A stretch of 64,000 bases of DNA, taken from contig VTFK01000072.1 of the NCBI GenBank assembly GCA_009617715.1, positions 434,001 to 498,000 on the forward strand, read 5' to 3'. This DNA is from Plectrocnemia conspersa. Taxonomy: Eukaryota; Arthropoda; Insecta; Trichoptera; Polycentropodidae. Shown here piece by piece: positions 12,971 through 25,770 of the stretch (position 1 is its first letter; each line of letters starts with the position of its first letter). Both the position numbers and the translations under genes were made by a program. The notes under the pieces were generated by a model. That model had not been told where the DNA came from. It saw only the letters and a list, made by a program, of their open reading frames with translations, and made no database searches.

Positions 12971-13225
12971 ACTTTTATGTTTTATGTATTTGTACAGTTA
13001 CATCCAAATAAGTAATCAAACGAATTCTCAAAAAGGGTGTTTTAATGAGGTTTATATGTAAACAAATATGCGTATTTTATTTTTATGTTTTATGTATATA
13101 AATGTATACAGTATTAAACTTTTAGTATCATACAATATAACCATAAGGTTCAAGCTATTGTCTCAAAAGTGATTGTTTTAATGAGATACTGTTTATATGT
13201 ATAAACAAATATGCGTATATTTATT
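12971..13225 (+). repeat. Imperfect two-copy tandem duplication
   Basis: TTTTATGTTTTATGTAT occurs near 12973 and again near 13080. Further right, TCTCAAAA...TGTTTTAATGAG...ACAAATATGCGTAT occurs from 13027 and again from 13161. The same order of words twice, offset by about 107 to 134 bases, shows a local duplication with later indels. No coding content. Confidence 0.6.
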
Positions 13226-13479
13226 AAAAATATTATTGTTGACATTGAAATATAATACGTGCAACATCTTATAAAAAATTAATGTAAAATAAAAAAAATA
13301 CTAATTTATATGATACGAGTCATAAAAATAAAAGCACTTTTTATTTCTCGAACTTTAGATATGAATTAAATTACTATTTTATTATTGTTTTAACATTTAT
13401 AATTCAATTTACCATAAACTCAAAAATTCTCTTCTGGATTACTATGAATAAGAAATGAAACATACCTTTTTGCGTTCCT

Positions 13480-13830
13480 ATTTATTTTTCCATCTTAATG
13501 AGCCGACACAAAGGCTTGAAAAGCTGCAGCCAGTTTTCCGTTTGAGATTCAACAAACGACCACTTCTAATGTCGGCTTTCCAAATAAGCTCGTGGGGCGA
13601 ACGTACAAAAACGATCTGGCCCAGAACTATTGGCTATTGTTTACCAGAGTTTTATATCCACGCAAACGTCTACCACCGCTTAATGAGATGTCTATACATG
13701 TGATGACGGCGGGAACGTGTCTGGTCATTTTGGTCTACGTGAAAATGTACAATATACAGAACATCCAAAAGTTCGGTGCGATGACACTACGTGCAATGAA
13801 CTTGGACGCCATTTGTCTCGAAATCTTTGA
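13480..13830. other. Balanced-composition island with overlapping ORFs
   Basis: Two plus-strand frames overlap here (13455-13703 and 13592-13903), which argues against either being a real gene. No domain is recognised. Candidate conserved non-coding element or exon. Confidence 0.3.
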
Positions 13831-15395
13831 AGAAAATTTTTCTATATACATATATGTAGATACATATGAAGTAATTTATATACTTTCTTTTTACAATATT
13901 TAAACATATTATCTTAATAAATTATTTGTTAATCAAATCCAATTAGGTTCGATAATAGTTTTTAACTTATAAAGCTATTTAGATTATTACAATTATTTTT
14001 AAATCAATATAGCGTCCTCCGCTAATGTATTCTTTTGTTATCGACCAATTAAAAATAAGCATTCAAATATAAATCAAGATGGTCGACATAAACTTGACAA
14101 CAGTTTTAAGTAATTGTTATTTATTTATAAAATATTGCTACGCGACAATAATTTTCAATAATTCGTCACGTACATTGTTCGATTTAACTGAATATAAATA
14201 TTTGGATTGCAAACTAACAAGGTATGTTATAACTATGAAAATGAAATATATACATAATGTGTGTAAGGATTATAATAATGATTGATTAAACTAGATAAGC
14301 AATCATGGAACAATCTTCGTGATGAAATCTTAAAATTTTGAATTCCCGTCGACGGGCTCCGAGACCGTACAGTGAGTTTTTACTTTTATAACATATAAAA
14401 ATTATCATTGCTTCCGATTTAATGCACATGTACGTTCACTTTGACTGAATCAGGAACGTCTTAAACGTGAGCATGAAATATATACGAATGATTAAGGTTA
14501 ATGTCGATCAAATCGTATAAATGCTAATAAAACGTATATTTTATCTATTGATATTTGGGGATACCATATTTTACGAAAATTGCGTGACAATGATTGTGAT
14601 GCAGTCGGTTATTTAGTTGAAGAAGTTTGGTTACAGCAGTACAAATTAAAATCATAATCGCAAAAAAATTTTCACCTAGACCGTTCCGTTCCGAGCGACG
14701 ACTTGCAATATATAATACATATGTGTAGTTTCTTGCATGTTATCTAATAGACGAAATTTTACAATGAAATATCTAAGAGCGGGTTATTTTTAATTTAGAT
14801 GTTGAAATATATGTATACGTAATGGTTTTCAAGCAATTTTTGTTCTGTGCCATCATTTCTCTTTCGAAATAGCCAAATTCGAGATATTTAGTTACGTTCT
14901 TTATGTATGTTCTTTATAAAAAGATAATACTTGCTCACAGTGACTTCAACGTGAGAAGTTTCACTCTTTGTATCTATATACCAATTCTACGTTGTAGCTA
15001 TATAGGTCATTAAATTGTTCAATTGTTGCTTTTGAAAAATAATTAAAAACAATAAGATCTTTATCAAACGTAAAACATTGAACACATTATTACTACTAAT
15101 ATATTCCATAAATAAAATTTAAACGACAACTTAAAAACAAAATTGACGGAAGTTACTGATAAAACACGTAGATTATCATCTCTTTATCTTCCTCAAAATT
15201 GTCGCAATATGACATATTTTAATTATTTGTCATACCTAAATGTTATTAAATCTATAATTGCTTCTGAAAATTAACTGTAAACGATACTATATAGTGGGTA
15301 AAATGTTACTTTTTGTTTACACTAATATGAGATTTTTCATTATTACTACCATGGTAATATGTTTAATTAACTTTGATATTTATACCTTTAATTGC
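13831..15395. other. AT-rich desert
   Basis: AT-rich; a short GC-richer patch at about 14340-14375. Nothing else supported. Confidence 0.5.
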
Positions 15396-16193
15396 CAAAT
15401 CACTGCTGTTTGTCTTTTAATATTTGATCCTAAAAAGTCAATAGTAATTTTGATAAAATAACCGTAATATATTATTTATATAACTAAACACTTACTGGCA
15501 TACACATTATTTAAAGTTTTGTTTTTATTGTCTATAATTCCAAGTACTAAATCATTTTAAATAATCTTCAATTAACACTCTGTAGGTAAATTTCTGTGAA
15601 TTTCACTGTTTTATCTAATTGCACTAAACTGTGTACCGGCGCGCACTTGACAGATGAGAGAAGGGTTGTCATATGTTAGAAAATTTGACGGTTAAGGAAA
15701 ATCCCGGTTTTGGCGCGCTTGAGAGTGAACTATACAATTGATTTTTTCGTTTCGAATTGTAAAACACTCAAAATATGTAGAAAAATCATAAAATTCTTAA
15801 AAATATTTTTATAACTTAGGAAAAATTTGATTAGTTTATAAGGGATTTAAAATATAATATAAATAATGTGGATTTGTATAAGCTTTTTTATACAGAAACA
15901 GGGTAAATAAATTTGGCATACGTTTGCAATTTAAAGATATCTTTTTTAGAGAATCTTTAAAATTTCTCCTAAAAAAAAACTTTTTTAACTATAAGGGGTA
16001 AAGTCCTAAAATAATTACTATTTGCGTTGTCACAATGACAGCGCGTAAAGTGCTGAAATTACAACTAACTACTAATAGAAGAAACACATAGTGTTGCAAA
16101 AATACCATTTTCGGAAGCGTTCATTATAAATTATAAAAGCATCGTTTCTTCCTTTCTTGGATCAAATCACTGCTGTTTGTCTTTTAATATTTG
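15396..16193. mobile_element. 736-bp segment bounded by exact 31-bp direct repeats
   Basis: The same 31 bases, starting CAAATCACTGCTGTTTGTCT, occur at 15396-15426 and 16163-16193. The enclosed 736 bp (15427-16162) has no protein motif I recognise. Long exact direct repeats at both ends fit an insertion with a long target duplication, and the right-hand copy abuts the decayed hAT transposase, whose reading ends there. The inner edges read (G)ATCC and GGAT(C), a very short inverted match that may be chance. The element class is unknown; a non-LTR insertion or a local duplication are the alternatives. Confidence 0.5.
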
Positions 16194-16660
16194 GTTTTTC
16201 ATTGATATTAAAATCCTGTTTAATAGTCGAAAAAAGTTTACTGATATCGGTTTGATCAGTACTTTCATCCAGGCACAATGAAAAGTAATCGTATTTTGAA
16301 ATTTCGTCACACTACGTTTTAGAAACGTATTTACACACGTGGTTCACTCATCTTGCAACCGTCTGATGAGATAATGTCACTGTTTCGAACTTTTCAGCTA
16401 ATTTAAAGTTGCCAAATTATTTCGCCATTTCTATCGCACACTTCTTCAATGGAAGGTTTTAAACTTTCGTTAGCTCCAAATGTACACTGAACGAATCAGC
16501 AAGTCTGGATCCTTCTATAGCATAAACTTTATTGAAACATGTAGTTTGTTGCATCAGTTTATTCTTATATATATGCAATATAGTATCGTTTCACGTTGTA
16601 CTCTTTAAGCACTGCTATAATTTGCATGGAAACAAAACACTGAATTTTATGAAATCTAGT
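16194..16660 (-). pseudogene. Decayed hAT-family transposase with BED zinc finger (GTF2IRD2/ZBED-like)
   Basis: Read on the minus strand, with frameshifts, the block shows family landmarks in the correct order. First comes a BED-finger-like stretch with AVLKEYNVKRYY, where a working finger has a histidine at the YY position. About 75 codons on is FGNFKLAEKFETVTLSHQTV, then YFSLCLDESTDQTDISKLFS, matching the LALDESTD..TDTAQL hallmark of this hAT branch. Only the N-terminal third of the transposase is present; the reading stops at the 31-bp repeat at 16193. In-frame stops and lost zinc ligands show it is dead. Terminal inverted repeats were not found. Confidence 0.75.
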
Positions 16661-17479
16661 AAACTTAGGATTAGAGAGCAATGTTTAGTAAAATTAGAGT
16701 GCTCGAATTATACAAATATTTGCCAGCAAGGTTTAAGAATTATATTACACTTATAAAAGCAGAATTACTGACATGAGGCAGTTTTGAAAGTAGTCACTAT
16801 GAAGTAGGAAAAATACTAACAAAAATATATATACTGTCAGGATAAAAAAACATTTTATTTTATATAATACATATATCGAAATAAGCTTACGTTTCTATAA
16901 AACGTTCATTGTTTTACGCGACCCATATAAACTTAACTCACCTTTGTATTAGAATAATATTCAAATCCTAAATCTATTGCTGCAGTATATATTACAATTT
17001 AGTACCTGGATTGGATCAAAGAAAAATACAATTTGTATAACACAAAAATATGTATTAATTTGAATTTATACTCAAATAATTTTCTACAATTTCTGAAACA
17101 ATCTGAAATTATACAAATATCTCTTAAATAATCGTTTATTTCTAACTTAATCTGAATACGTCACGTGCATCTTTAAAATGCTTTTGCAATATACAAAACT
17201 TTCTTCAAAACCTGGCTTTTATTGATAATTTTTGAAAACATTACAAGCAACATTAACATAACCTTCACAGCGTACGAATTTAAAAAAATAGGGTAATTAT
17301 AAAGGCTTATTGGTTTTTGCTCAAACGCTCACAAACCTCCATATACGCTTAACTTTTTAGATTAAATAAGAGATATATTACAACAAATCTGGTTTCATTA
17401 CGTTTGAAGTCCAATACTTTTTAACATACGCCAGATATGTATGTGAAAACAAAGTATGTATATTGACGGATCCTGTATA
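16661..17479. other. AT-rich desert
   Basis: AT-rich; nothing supported. Confidence 0.5.
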
Positions 17480-17990
17480 CATTGTTTCATTTTACGCACG
17501 CATTTTACGGCAGGTATAATTTTTAGCTCTATGGTAGTCTCTTAAAACATATCCAGATGTATTTAAGTAATACATTGTATACAATGAATAAGAATGCATC
17601 ATCGTTAAAAACATAAATAAGAGAGCCTTGCAATCTTCATAATACAATACGCGAAACATGCGAAATACTTTTACGAGGTGCAATTCGTTCTGCGTTGTAT
17701 CACGGAGGGCCCATCTATATATCATTATTTTATGGCTTGAATTTTTACTTGGAACTCGAATATTCTTTATTGCAAAAATCGCAAATATCGCGATGCGTTG
17801 CGTTTGCTTGACCGCGCGGAACTAATGGCGTCGCTCGCGGCTCTCAAGGCGCTTATTTGATTTAATGTTTGGGCTTCGACTTTACTATATTATTGTATCT
17901 TGAACTCGCAATCAATATTGTAGAGATTGTTGAAGCTAGGACGTTGAAAGAAGCAATAAAATCTAGAACAGCTGTTTCCAAAGTTTTCAC
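17480..17990. other. Balanced-composition island
   Basis: Includes a GC-rich core at about 17785-17855. A minus-strand frame (17492-17725) has no domain. Candidate non-coding element. Confidence 0.25.
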
Positions 17991-18269
17991 ACGATAAAAA
18001 TATATTTCTTCTTAAAAATAATAACAATAAATCTTTAAACTTTAAAGGTATGACTACTGACTATTTAAATGTTGTAATCTATTTCTTACTTTTAATCAAA
18101 AATCAGAATTTAATTCAATTTATTTTTAGCTTTTTAATTGCAATAAGTAATTATTGTATATACATATGTCTTAGACGCTTAAACCAGCATTGTTTGTCAC
18201 TTGTCGCAAAGATGGTAAATATGTGTGAATTTACAATAAAAATCACTTTTGATTTGCATCGAAACTAGG

Positions 18270-18990
18270 ATTCTGATTGAAGGTAGTTTCCGGTGGTCTT
18301 TCCTTTTTCGTAAGACCCAGTTTTGTCTTCTTGGCATAAGCTCTTCGCAGAGGCACTAAATATTTGGCGGCAATACTTTAAACTGCAATCTTCCGGTCGT
18401 CTACTTATCACCACCAGGCCGTTAAGTCCCACCTCTCCAGCACTCCGGGTCGTTACCGATTTCCGAAAACAATTTAAGCGTGTTTTAACGGAGCCCGAAG
18501 CTCATACGCGGGTGGAGCTTTAAGCTCGCGCGCCGCTTTATAGAATTCGTGAGTTATAATGGCTATTTGAGCGGTCTTATGGCCGTCCTAAATTTGCCTT
18601 CGGATCTCTTTTTCGGTTTTAGCAGGGCGCACTCGTAATTCGTACAGGTAAACGCGCCAGGTATGTGGCGTGGTATATGCATATGCAGATCTGAAACGAA
18701 CAGTGCTTATCTGCAAATGGGACGTGAGGCAATCCGCTTCGCAGATTGCTCTCGAAATGTCACCAATGTGTTACGTTTTATCGCGCATACTTCTTTGCCG
18801 GCTTGACAAAGATGGAAAACTGGCGAATTTGCTTCGCCCCCGAAGTGAATGGAGTTAGAGAGTTTTATACGGATTTGTATCATGCTTTTAAAATTGTATT
18901 CAAATTTAAGAATTACTATCAGCTTTGTTTCAGTGCACGATTTTGTAGTCATAGTACAGAGCTCCTGTTGCTGTGTTAATAAATATGTGA
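18270..18990. other. Balanced-composition islands
   Basis: About 18290-18665 is the most GC-rich block of this half of the window and carries a 66-codon plus-strand frame (18323-18523) with no domain; about 18670-18860 is a second block with conflicting frames on both strands. Exon, promoter and conserved non-coding element are all possible. Confidence 0.3.
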
Positions 18991-19559
18991 ACAATTTATC
19001 AAATGCTCTCTTATTACATCTCTAAAAAGTATCATACAGTGTAAAATAAACAAAGGGCTTCATGATATTCAAGTTGTTAAAAATTTAAGCAAAATCACTG
19101 TTTTCTTAACAAGAAATAATTTACGAGTTGTCTCCATTTTTTTAAAATATTTTTTATAAATTATTTTTAATGGCAGATAACTCAATGATTTTTTTTATAA
19201 AAATATTTAAAGAACGTGCTTTAAAATGTTCTTTTAGATAAATAAATAAGTCACACATATTTGGTTAATTCGATGGCTGAAGCAAAATAACGGTGTAGTT
19301 ATTGTCCATAAAATTACGAATTAATAAATAGTGAGAGCCATTTCATAATTGTGTTGCAAAATATAGTTGTTTATAAATAATTCTAGTGGTTTTGCCGTAA
19401 TGGCTTAAAAGCTAGAAGGTTACTTCTTATTGACCTTTCGATCATGGTGGTAAAAAATCGTTGAAATTGAAGAAAAGATTACGATAAATCTTGATATTCA
19501 TTTAAATTTTACTAGATATTTTAAAGCACTACCATTAAGATGATTATACTTGTTTTCGA
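18991..19559. other. AT-rich desert
   Basis: No supported feature. Confidence 0.5.
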
Positions 19560-19990
19560 TGCCATAACCATACAGCGACTGAAGAGGGACGTATGTATAT
19601 GTGTACATTGCAAAAGATTGCGATAAGGCGTCGAGAATGCTCGGCTTCGTTATGCGGAGCGCGTGTCCCTTTATTAATTTATTGGCGAATCGCGTTTTGT
19701 ACGACATACTGGTTCGTAGCACTTGAATTTTACAAGTAACGTACAATTTATTGCATTCTTAGCATAATGTCTATTTTGTAGTTTCTAAGGGGTGGTGTCG
19801 ATGCTCGGCGACTTTCTTGCGATCATGACGTCTTAGAGTGCCTTAAAGAGTCGTGATCGCATTCCTCATTTCTGTGCGTTACGTCCAGGACGCCAGCGCT
19901 TGAGAAAATTCCTTACGTGAGCCATTCAAAAACAGTGATTGTTATGATATGCTGGAAAAAAATATGTGAAAAGGCGTTCATCTATTTTGC
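19560..19990 (+). pseudogene. Decayed LINE ORF2 C-terminal half, same family as 1010-1735
   Basis: From about 19605 the plus strand reads IAKDCDKASRMLGFVMRSAC and then NRVLYDILVRST, the thumb signature (A...LGF..R......LY..LVRS.LE) of Jockey/I-type LINE reverse transcriptases. From about 19786 it carries AAGGGGTGGTGTCGA and the tail also seen at 1480-1735 (AGAGT.GTGATCGC.TTCCT, then CAGCGCTTGAGAA). Stops and frameshifts are frequent. With the copies at 1 kb and 25 kb it defines an old interspersed family, all three on the plus strand. Confidence 0.75.
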
Positions 19991-21239
19991 TGTGCACCAC
20001 ATGTTTTGTTAATATGCATTGAAAAATAAAATAAAATACAATTATTATCACCTGTTATGACACGTTGGAGCAATTCTCGTCAGCGACTTATTTACAAAAT
20101 AGTTCCTCAATTTCTTTACGATGTTATCTATAGTAAAAAAAAATTTAATTATTTTTTTTTTGCTACTCGATTATTTTGAATGCACTATACGAGATAACAC
20201 ATTATTTATAAAGCTCATAAAATAAATTAAACTGTCACTAAGCACAGTGTTACAAATTTAAATCTCATTTTAAAATCGTACATATTAACTTATTGCCGTA
20301 CATTTACAATGCATATTATAACAAAAACATGTGAAATATCTATTAATGAGTCGCCCCTTATCTTACTGTGCGTGTGAATGGATTTGGTGTTTCCGCTAAA
20401 GTTATGTCATATTAGATATAAATTAATCGTTGTGTGCAACAAAATGCATATTGCTTTTTAAAACCCAATATAAAATTATAGTATATATAATTAACACACA
20501 GTTTAAAAAATATCCATATTTGTTAAGGTAAATGTTGTGAGGATTTTCTTAAAATCATTTTTGGAATCTAAAAACTAATATGTCATAATGAAAATAGCAT
20601 TGTATTTAAAATTATTGGTAAATTTTATTTTAATACTAGTATTTTTATAAAATTTACAGTCTTAAATCATGAATAATATATACAGAAAATTTATGGTAGA
20701 ATTATATTACTTTTAAGTATAGTGAATATTATATTGCTTTTCTAATGATACTAGTTATAAATGTTACTTACGCGTCGGGTAAAATTAAATTTTCATTAAA
20801 CGAAATTTTATATTATTCCTTTCCTTTTTGATAATAATTGCTGCTATTTAAAATAAATGTACATTGATATAATACACGAAAAATAAACCATATATGTTTA
20901 TTTTTTATGTAGTATTAGGTAGTAATATTCATTACAAAAAGCAAGTTTATTTATTTTTTTACTTTTGAGGATATGTTTAAAACAATAATAAAAAGCTAAT
21001 TTTGTATTTATTACTCTATAAGTAAAGCTGAGTTTTTTTTTAATTATAATATGCAATAACCTTAACTTTGTTGTATCATATTATAAAATGACTAATTATC
21101 TTAATAGATTTTTTATCAGATCATATAATTTCGTTTTCATATGATTTGTCGAATTCTATGCTAATAAAATAATAAGCTAATAGATAAAAAAAATACATAA
21201 CAGAAAAGAAAAAATATACAATAATAAAGACTTAATATT
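19991..21239. other. AT-rich desert
   Basis: AT-rich; no ORF2 of the ORF1 element to its right can be found here, although that is where it would lie. Confidence 0.5.
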
Positions 21240-22268
21240 ATAAATATTTTATTTCTATATGCTCTACAATGAATTCACACAGTTTTTTCTTTTGTTGCAT
21301 TGATTTATTAAAATGTTCTTCCGAACCACATTTTATACAATTTTTTTTTTTTATTTTTTTACATTCACTGGCTTCGTGATTATAACCATAGCTTAGTTAT
21401 AACAACGGTATATGGTATGTCTTCATATACTTTACACCTATCCCATTCAATATTTAATTTGCCTACATCCATTATATTTTTTAAATGTCACAACATCTAC
21501 TTCAATAATAGCATCATTACCCAGTAAATTTGTTTTTTTTTTAATATGTTTTACTTCTAAATAACATTGTTTTTCTTCTACATGTGTTTTGTTTTCATTT
21601 ACACTTTTTGGTTGATCATATTTTTAATTCTTCGAAGAGACAATTATTTTTTATTTTTTTGGTTTCTTTTAAATTTCCTACTTTTTTATATTATATTTAT
21701 CTCCTAGTTTTTTTTACTGCATCTGTCGTAATTTTCGATGCATCTTCTTTACTATCATATGTAATTATTATACCTCCTTTGCTTATTGGTCTTATATTTT
21801 TGTATTCCAACTTCTAATTCTGTTGGTTTAATTAAATTTTACGAAATCCTTTTTGTCTGCTTATCTACCATTTTACCAGAATTTTTTAGGTATAATTATC
21901 ACCAATATCTTTCCTTTTTTACGATTTCAGATAATGTTTCTTTTGCATTTTATTTTTTAATAAGCATTGTTATTTAAATTTAGTTTATCCTTTATATTAT
22001 AAACATCTTTTCTAGCTTCATTTAATAACTCAAATATTGTGAGTTATTATTTTTCATTGTGTGTTACATCGTCCCTATTAGTTTTAACACATCCTAATAA
22101 ATGTTTATACATAATATCAAATGTATTGAGTTATAATGGTTTTTTTTTTTCTTTTTTGATAGTATATTACATTTTGATAATAATACATTTAATTTTGTTT
22201 TAATTCATCCATTTCTTTTATTCTGTTTTTCTGGCGAAATTACGCCCATATATCACGCTATCGGCCAT
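21240..22268 (-). pseudogene. LINE ORF1 (gag-like, CCHC zinc knuckles), broken by homopolymer indels
   Basis: The minus-strand ATG is at 22268 (MADSG in the downstream copy). The N-terminal third is polar, Asn/Lys-rich and probably helical. The middle reads KGGIIITYDSKEDASKIT, as in LINE gag-like proteins. A stretch IEWDRCKVYEDIP precedes a CCHC knuckle at about 21361-21395 (GYNHEASEC) and a second CX2C...H half-knuckle at 21313-21340 (CIKCGSEEHF). Such proteins bind element RNA and form the retrotransposition particle. About 340 codons fit a full ORF1, but many one-base indels sit in A/T runs, so part of the damage may be sequencing error. No ORF2 follows. The upstream region (22270-22460) would be its 5' UTR. 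Confidence 0.75.
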
Positions 22269-22459
22269 TTTTTTTATGCTTAACAATACTAATTATTTCT
22301 ATCTTATACTATTTATATATTATATTAATCAATCTATTTATACTATTTATTAAATTGTACTACTTACGCGCAAATATCTGCCAGTTTCACCTCCAAAGGG
22401 GGTTGGTTACCACAATCTTGGCTAATTGCACGGCAGACGTACACCTTGATGAACACAAA

Positions 22460-23690
22460 CAAAAGCTAATGAATAAAACTGACACAATGTAATTTAATAA
22501 GGTATATATTTTGTTCGTGTCAATAGGGGTTCTAGTAGGGATGACCCTCCTTACATGTATTAGTTTATTTTACCTATTACTCCACCGCCGATTTTGTCGA
22601 TCGCACTACGTTTGCAGAATCACTACTTTCCCCTTATTGCCTTGAGATGGCAACATTGCCCATACAACCAGCTGGCTATATACCAATTTAGCCATGCAAG
22701 ACCAATAAAGATTGCGGTCGGAGACCTGCCTTAAAGACTGAGGGGTCAGTCATTTCCAGACTTTCGAGTTGTACCGTGCCGGTCATTGCAAATTACGTAT
22801 AGGTTCCGCAATTTTTGTAATATGCCTAGAAACAGAGATGATTTACTGCGTTTTACTTAGCTCCCTAATGAATTACATGTTTTCGTCATTTTTCACCAAG
22901 AACAGTCATTGAACGGGATAAACATTGACTCGCCATTAGAGCGACTCGTTAAAAACTTTAATGGGAATCTGCAAGAATTTAAGGTTCGAGGTAACAAAAT
23001 AATAATATATATATAAATGAAACAATTTTGCCAGTGTATGGAATTTGAGGGTAATCGGCCAGAGGTAAAAGTTCTACGATCAAAGCATCAAGGGTTCATA
23101 TTTTTGCGTGGACTCGCAACTATCAAATTATTATTATAGTAGATCCTGCCTTTCTCCGGATACATAGAATTTGTACGAATGGTATAAGATAAAGCGTGTA
23201 ATATCCTCAAAGTTGAGATTCGTATGTAATGCTATTATCCCTTTTGGACGTAATGATATTAGGGATGTAACATGGAAAAAAAAAGTTGAAAGTTTTCGAG
23301 CTCTCGTAACTCAGAAGCGTACATAATGTGGATAATACGAGGCGGGTTTTATTAATATAGTTTTTTGACAATCGTTAGAAAGAAAGAGTACAATAAAATC
23401 GTAATGGATAATAATCCGCGAAAATGACATTGAATATTGATGAAACAAATAGAAACAATAAAATATCTAATACATACGAATATGTACAATGATAGACAAG
23501 GCGTTAGTTTTAATATTTAACCAAAGTATATTTTTTACTGATGCGGCATAAATAAATGAATGTAATTATATTTATTGGTAAATTGTATTATAATAACACC
23601 GTAACAAAAGATTTCAAATAGGTTTTAATGAATTGCTTATGTCATGAGAATTATGACTAAATGTAATTTTCAGGTTGTCAAAATTAATTT
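22460..23690. other. Mixed sequence between ORF1 and the LINE relic in copy 1
   Basis: Balanced blocks at about 22530-22860 and AT-rich DNA after about 23340. No protein recognised. The matching stretch of copy 2 is about 30000-31250, where a 204-codon frame (29672-30286) crosses the ORF1 5' region on the wrong strand and is not convincing. Confidence 0.3.
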
Positions 23691-25110
23691 CAGAGAGATG
23701 TTGATAATCTAATCTATATTGAAAAGAATTGTTAGTGGGTGCGAGTCGACGAGAGTGCGACAATTTGGATGCAATCAACACCGTTCTCTATGACAAAGAA
23801 ATTACGATGTGTTCGACCAGTGTTTTAGGAAACGACAACTCAAGTGGTAGGGTATATCCACGTCTACCGCCACAACTTTTAAAGGCTTTAAGAAGCCGAC
23901 TCGTTTTAACATAGTTTCAAGCCTTGAATGCCAAGCTATGAGACCATCGTGGACCATCATAATGGTTCTAGTTCAGGTTGATCCATGGTAATTCATCTCT
24001 TGGCACTTTTCAAAATATGGTAACAACTCGATTCAAGATCTAGGTCGATGCTTACAATTCTATATCAAATTCTAATGCATTTTTTTTCTTTCTTGTTTTT
24101 TTAAATCAGAAGGGGTGTTTATATTTAGACAAAGATAGTTGGTTATTTATTTATTGAGACGTCGTTGTCCGTAAGGTGCATCTGAGCTGCTGTCGTCTCT
24201 GAATTGGGTTCGCTATGGATTCAGACGGCGAGCTGGATCAATAGATGAGAAGAGAAACTTCTTCGTCGGTCTGAAGTTGCCATTCTCATTGTTAAATTCA
24301 AGTTTGGGAGCTATTTAAGATTTAGTGCCGTGAACTCTGATATGTATGTTCAAGAGATGTAGATACCAGTAGTGTCATGAAGTCTCTGAAGGTGTTTGAG
24401 AGGAATTGATTACTGGTTGATCACGTTTCAGTATTATATCTATAGTCCCCTCTATGGTAGATACGTTGTATGACTTTTCGGTGAGACGACCAATGATTTT
24501 TTTAAATATGGTGCTGTTGGTTGCTAAGGTAAGGTCAGAAACAGTCGTTTTGAGGATGAAGCCCAGATGCATCAATTATCTCTTCTCAGGAGGGAGGCGG
24601 AAATTTTTTTCTGATGTATGGCGCATATATTGTTACTTTATTTGTTAGGGTTTTCAACGGTGTTTAATATTAAATAGTTAAAACCTTTATTACAAGTCGA
24701 ACCGAACTTTTAGAATTATTAGTATAAGTTAATTTCTCTAACATTGGCAAAAGCGTGGTTTGTTAGTCAGAAAACGACTTAGCACCGTACAGTTAAAGGC
24801 GGAATTGTTTAAAGTGAATATACTAGGCTTTGTTATGCGGGCGCGTGTCGCTAGTTGGTAGCATTCATAAATATGGCTCTGTTATTTGGAATCCCAACTG
24901 ATGCGAAATACGATGCTTTATTAGTTGGAAGATTTGATGAAGACATTCCTCAAATATCTTTAGTATAGGTCGTTTCATATTTGTACTCAGTACCTTTTCC
25001 AACAGATGTTGAGTACACAATTAATTGCATTCTTATCGTATTGAGTATTTTATGAATAAATTTTGAAGTTGCCAAGGGGTGGTGTCGACAATTCGTCGAT
25101 TCTCGGTGAT
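23690..25110 (+). pseudogene. Possible internally decayed LINE ORF2 in duplication copy 1: endonuclease-like start, RT C-terminus
   Basis: The right end (about 24830-25110) shares with the 19.6-kb relic GTTATGCGG.GCGCGTGTC, then ATTGCATTCTTA, then AAGGGGTGGTGTCGA in the same order, and reads LGF(V)M-type thumb and GVDNS.ILGDF tail motifs; this part is well supported. The left end (23729-23990) reads like DNLDAI.TVLYDK with a tyrosine- and arginine-rich run, weakly like an AP-endonuclease domain of a LINE. Same strand and correct order suggest one element with a decayed middle, but the left part is speculative. Confidence 0.5.
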
Positions 25111-25279
25111 TTTTTCAGCTGCATGCTAAATTATATAAAATAATCAATTATAGAATTAAAATAGGAGATTAAAAGTGTAATATTATTATTTTATATATGT
25201 GTATAATTATTTTTTCTTTAAAGTAATGTATACATTTTTATAAATTTAATGGAAGTACACAATAAATAAATTATTAAAA

Positions 25280-25770
25280 TGATTATACATCACATACTTC
25301 CAAAGAAGCCCCGTGTTTATTTATGGCTTTCATAGCATAATGTGACTTCATCATTGCACTTTTGCAACCTAATTATCCATAGAAAATTATCTCACACACC
25401 CACGATCATAATCACTAGCAAATTTTCAGCCGCAGCTTGTACCGTTATGGCTATCATCACTCATTTTCCAGCGCCGTATAATATCGTGCAAAGTACACAT
25501 ATTGGCGACGTGCTATCGGCGCCGGACCATAAAATAACACAATATCTTGCTGACGGTTTATTTTATTTTATCACGTTTAACCGTATCTCTCTCCACCGTT
25601 TAGTTATAAAACTTGGTGCGACTATTCATGCAACTGTAATAGCCCGACTTAATTTCGCGGCGCTACAATGTGGGGAATTTTATAAAATGTCTGATGAGAA
25701 CAAACGTGAACATTTAAAGAGCATTGTGGTTGTAACTTTATTTAGTTTTAGATCTTAAAATATGTAAGAT
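25280..25770. other. Balanced block with a 138-codon frame in copy 1 only
   Basis: The plus-strand frame 25342-25758 has no domain and is broken by several indels in the matching block of copy 2 (about 32840-33290). Its openness is therefore probably chance or sequence error. Candidate non-coding island. Confidence 0.25.

Noticed and set aside
15645..15725. Two GGCGCGC..CTTGA-type words as terminal repeats
   Set aside because: They are in direct rather than inverted order, with no target duplication.
25342..25758. 138-codon plus-strand ORF in duplication copy 1
   Set aside because: No domain, and the equivalent DNA in copy 2 is out of frame at several indels.
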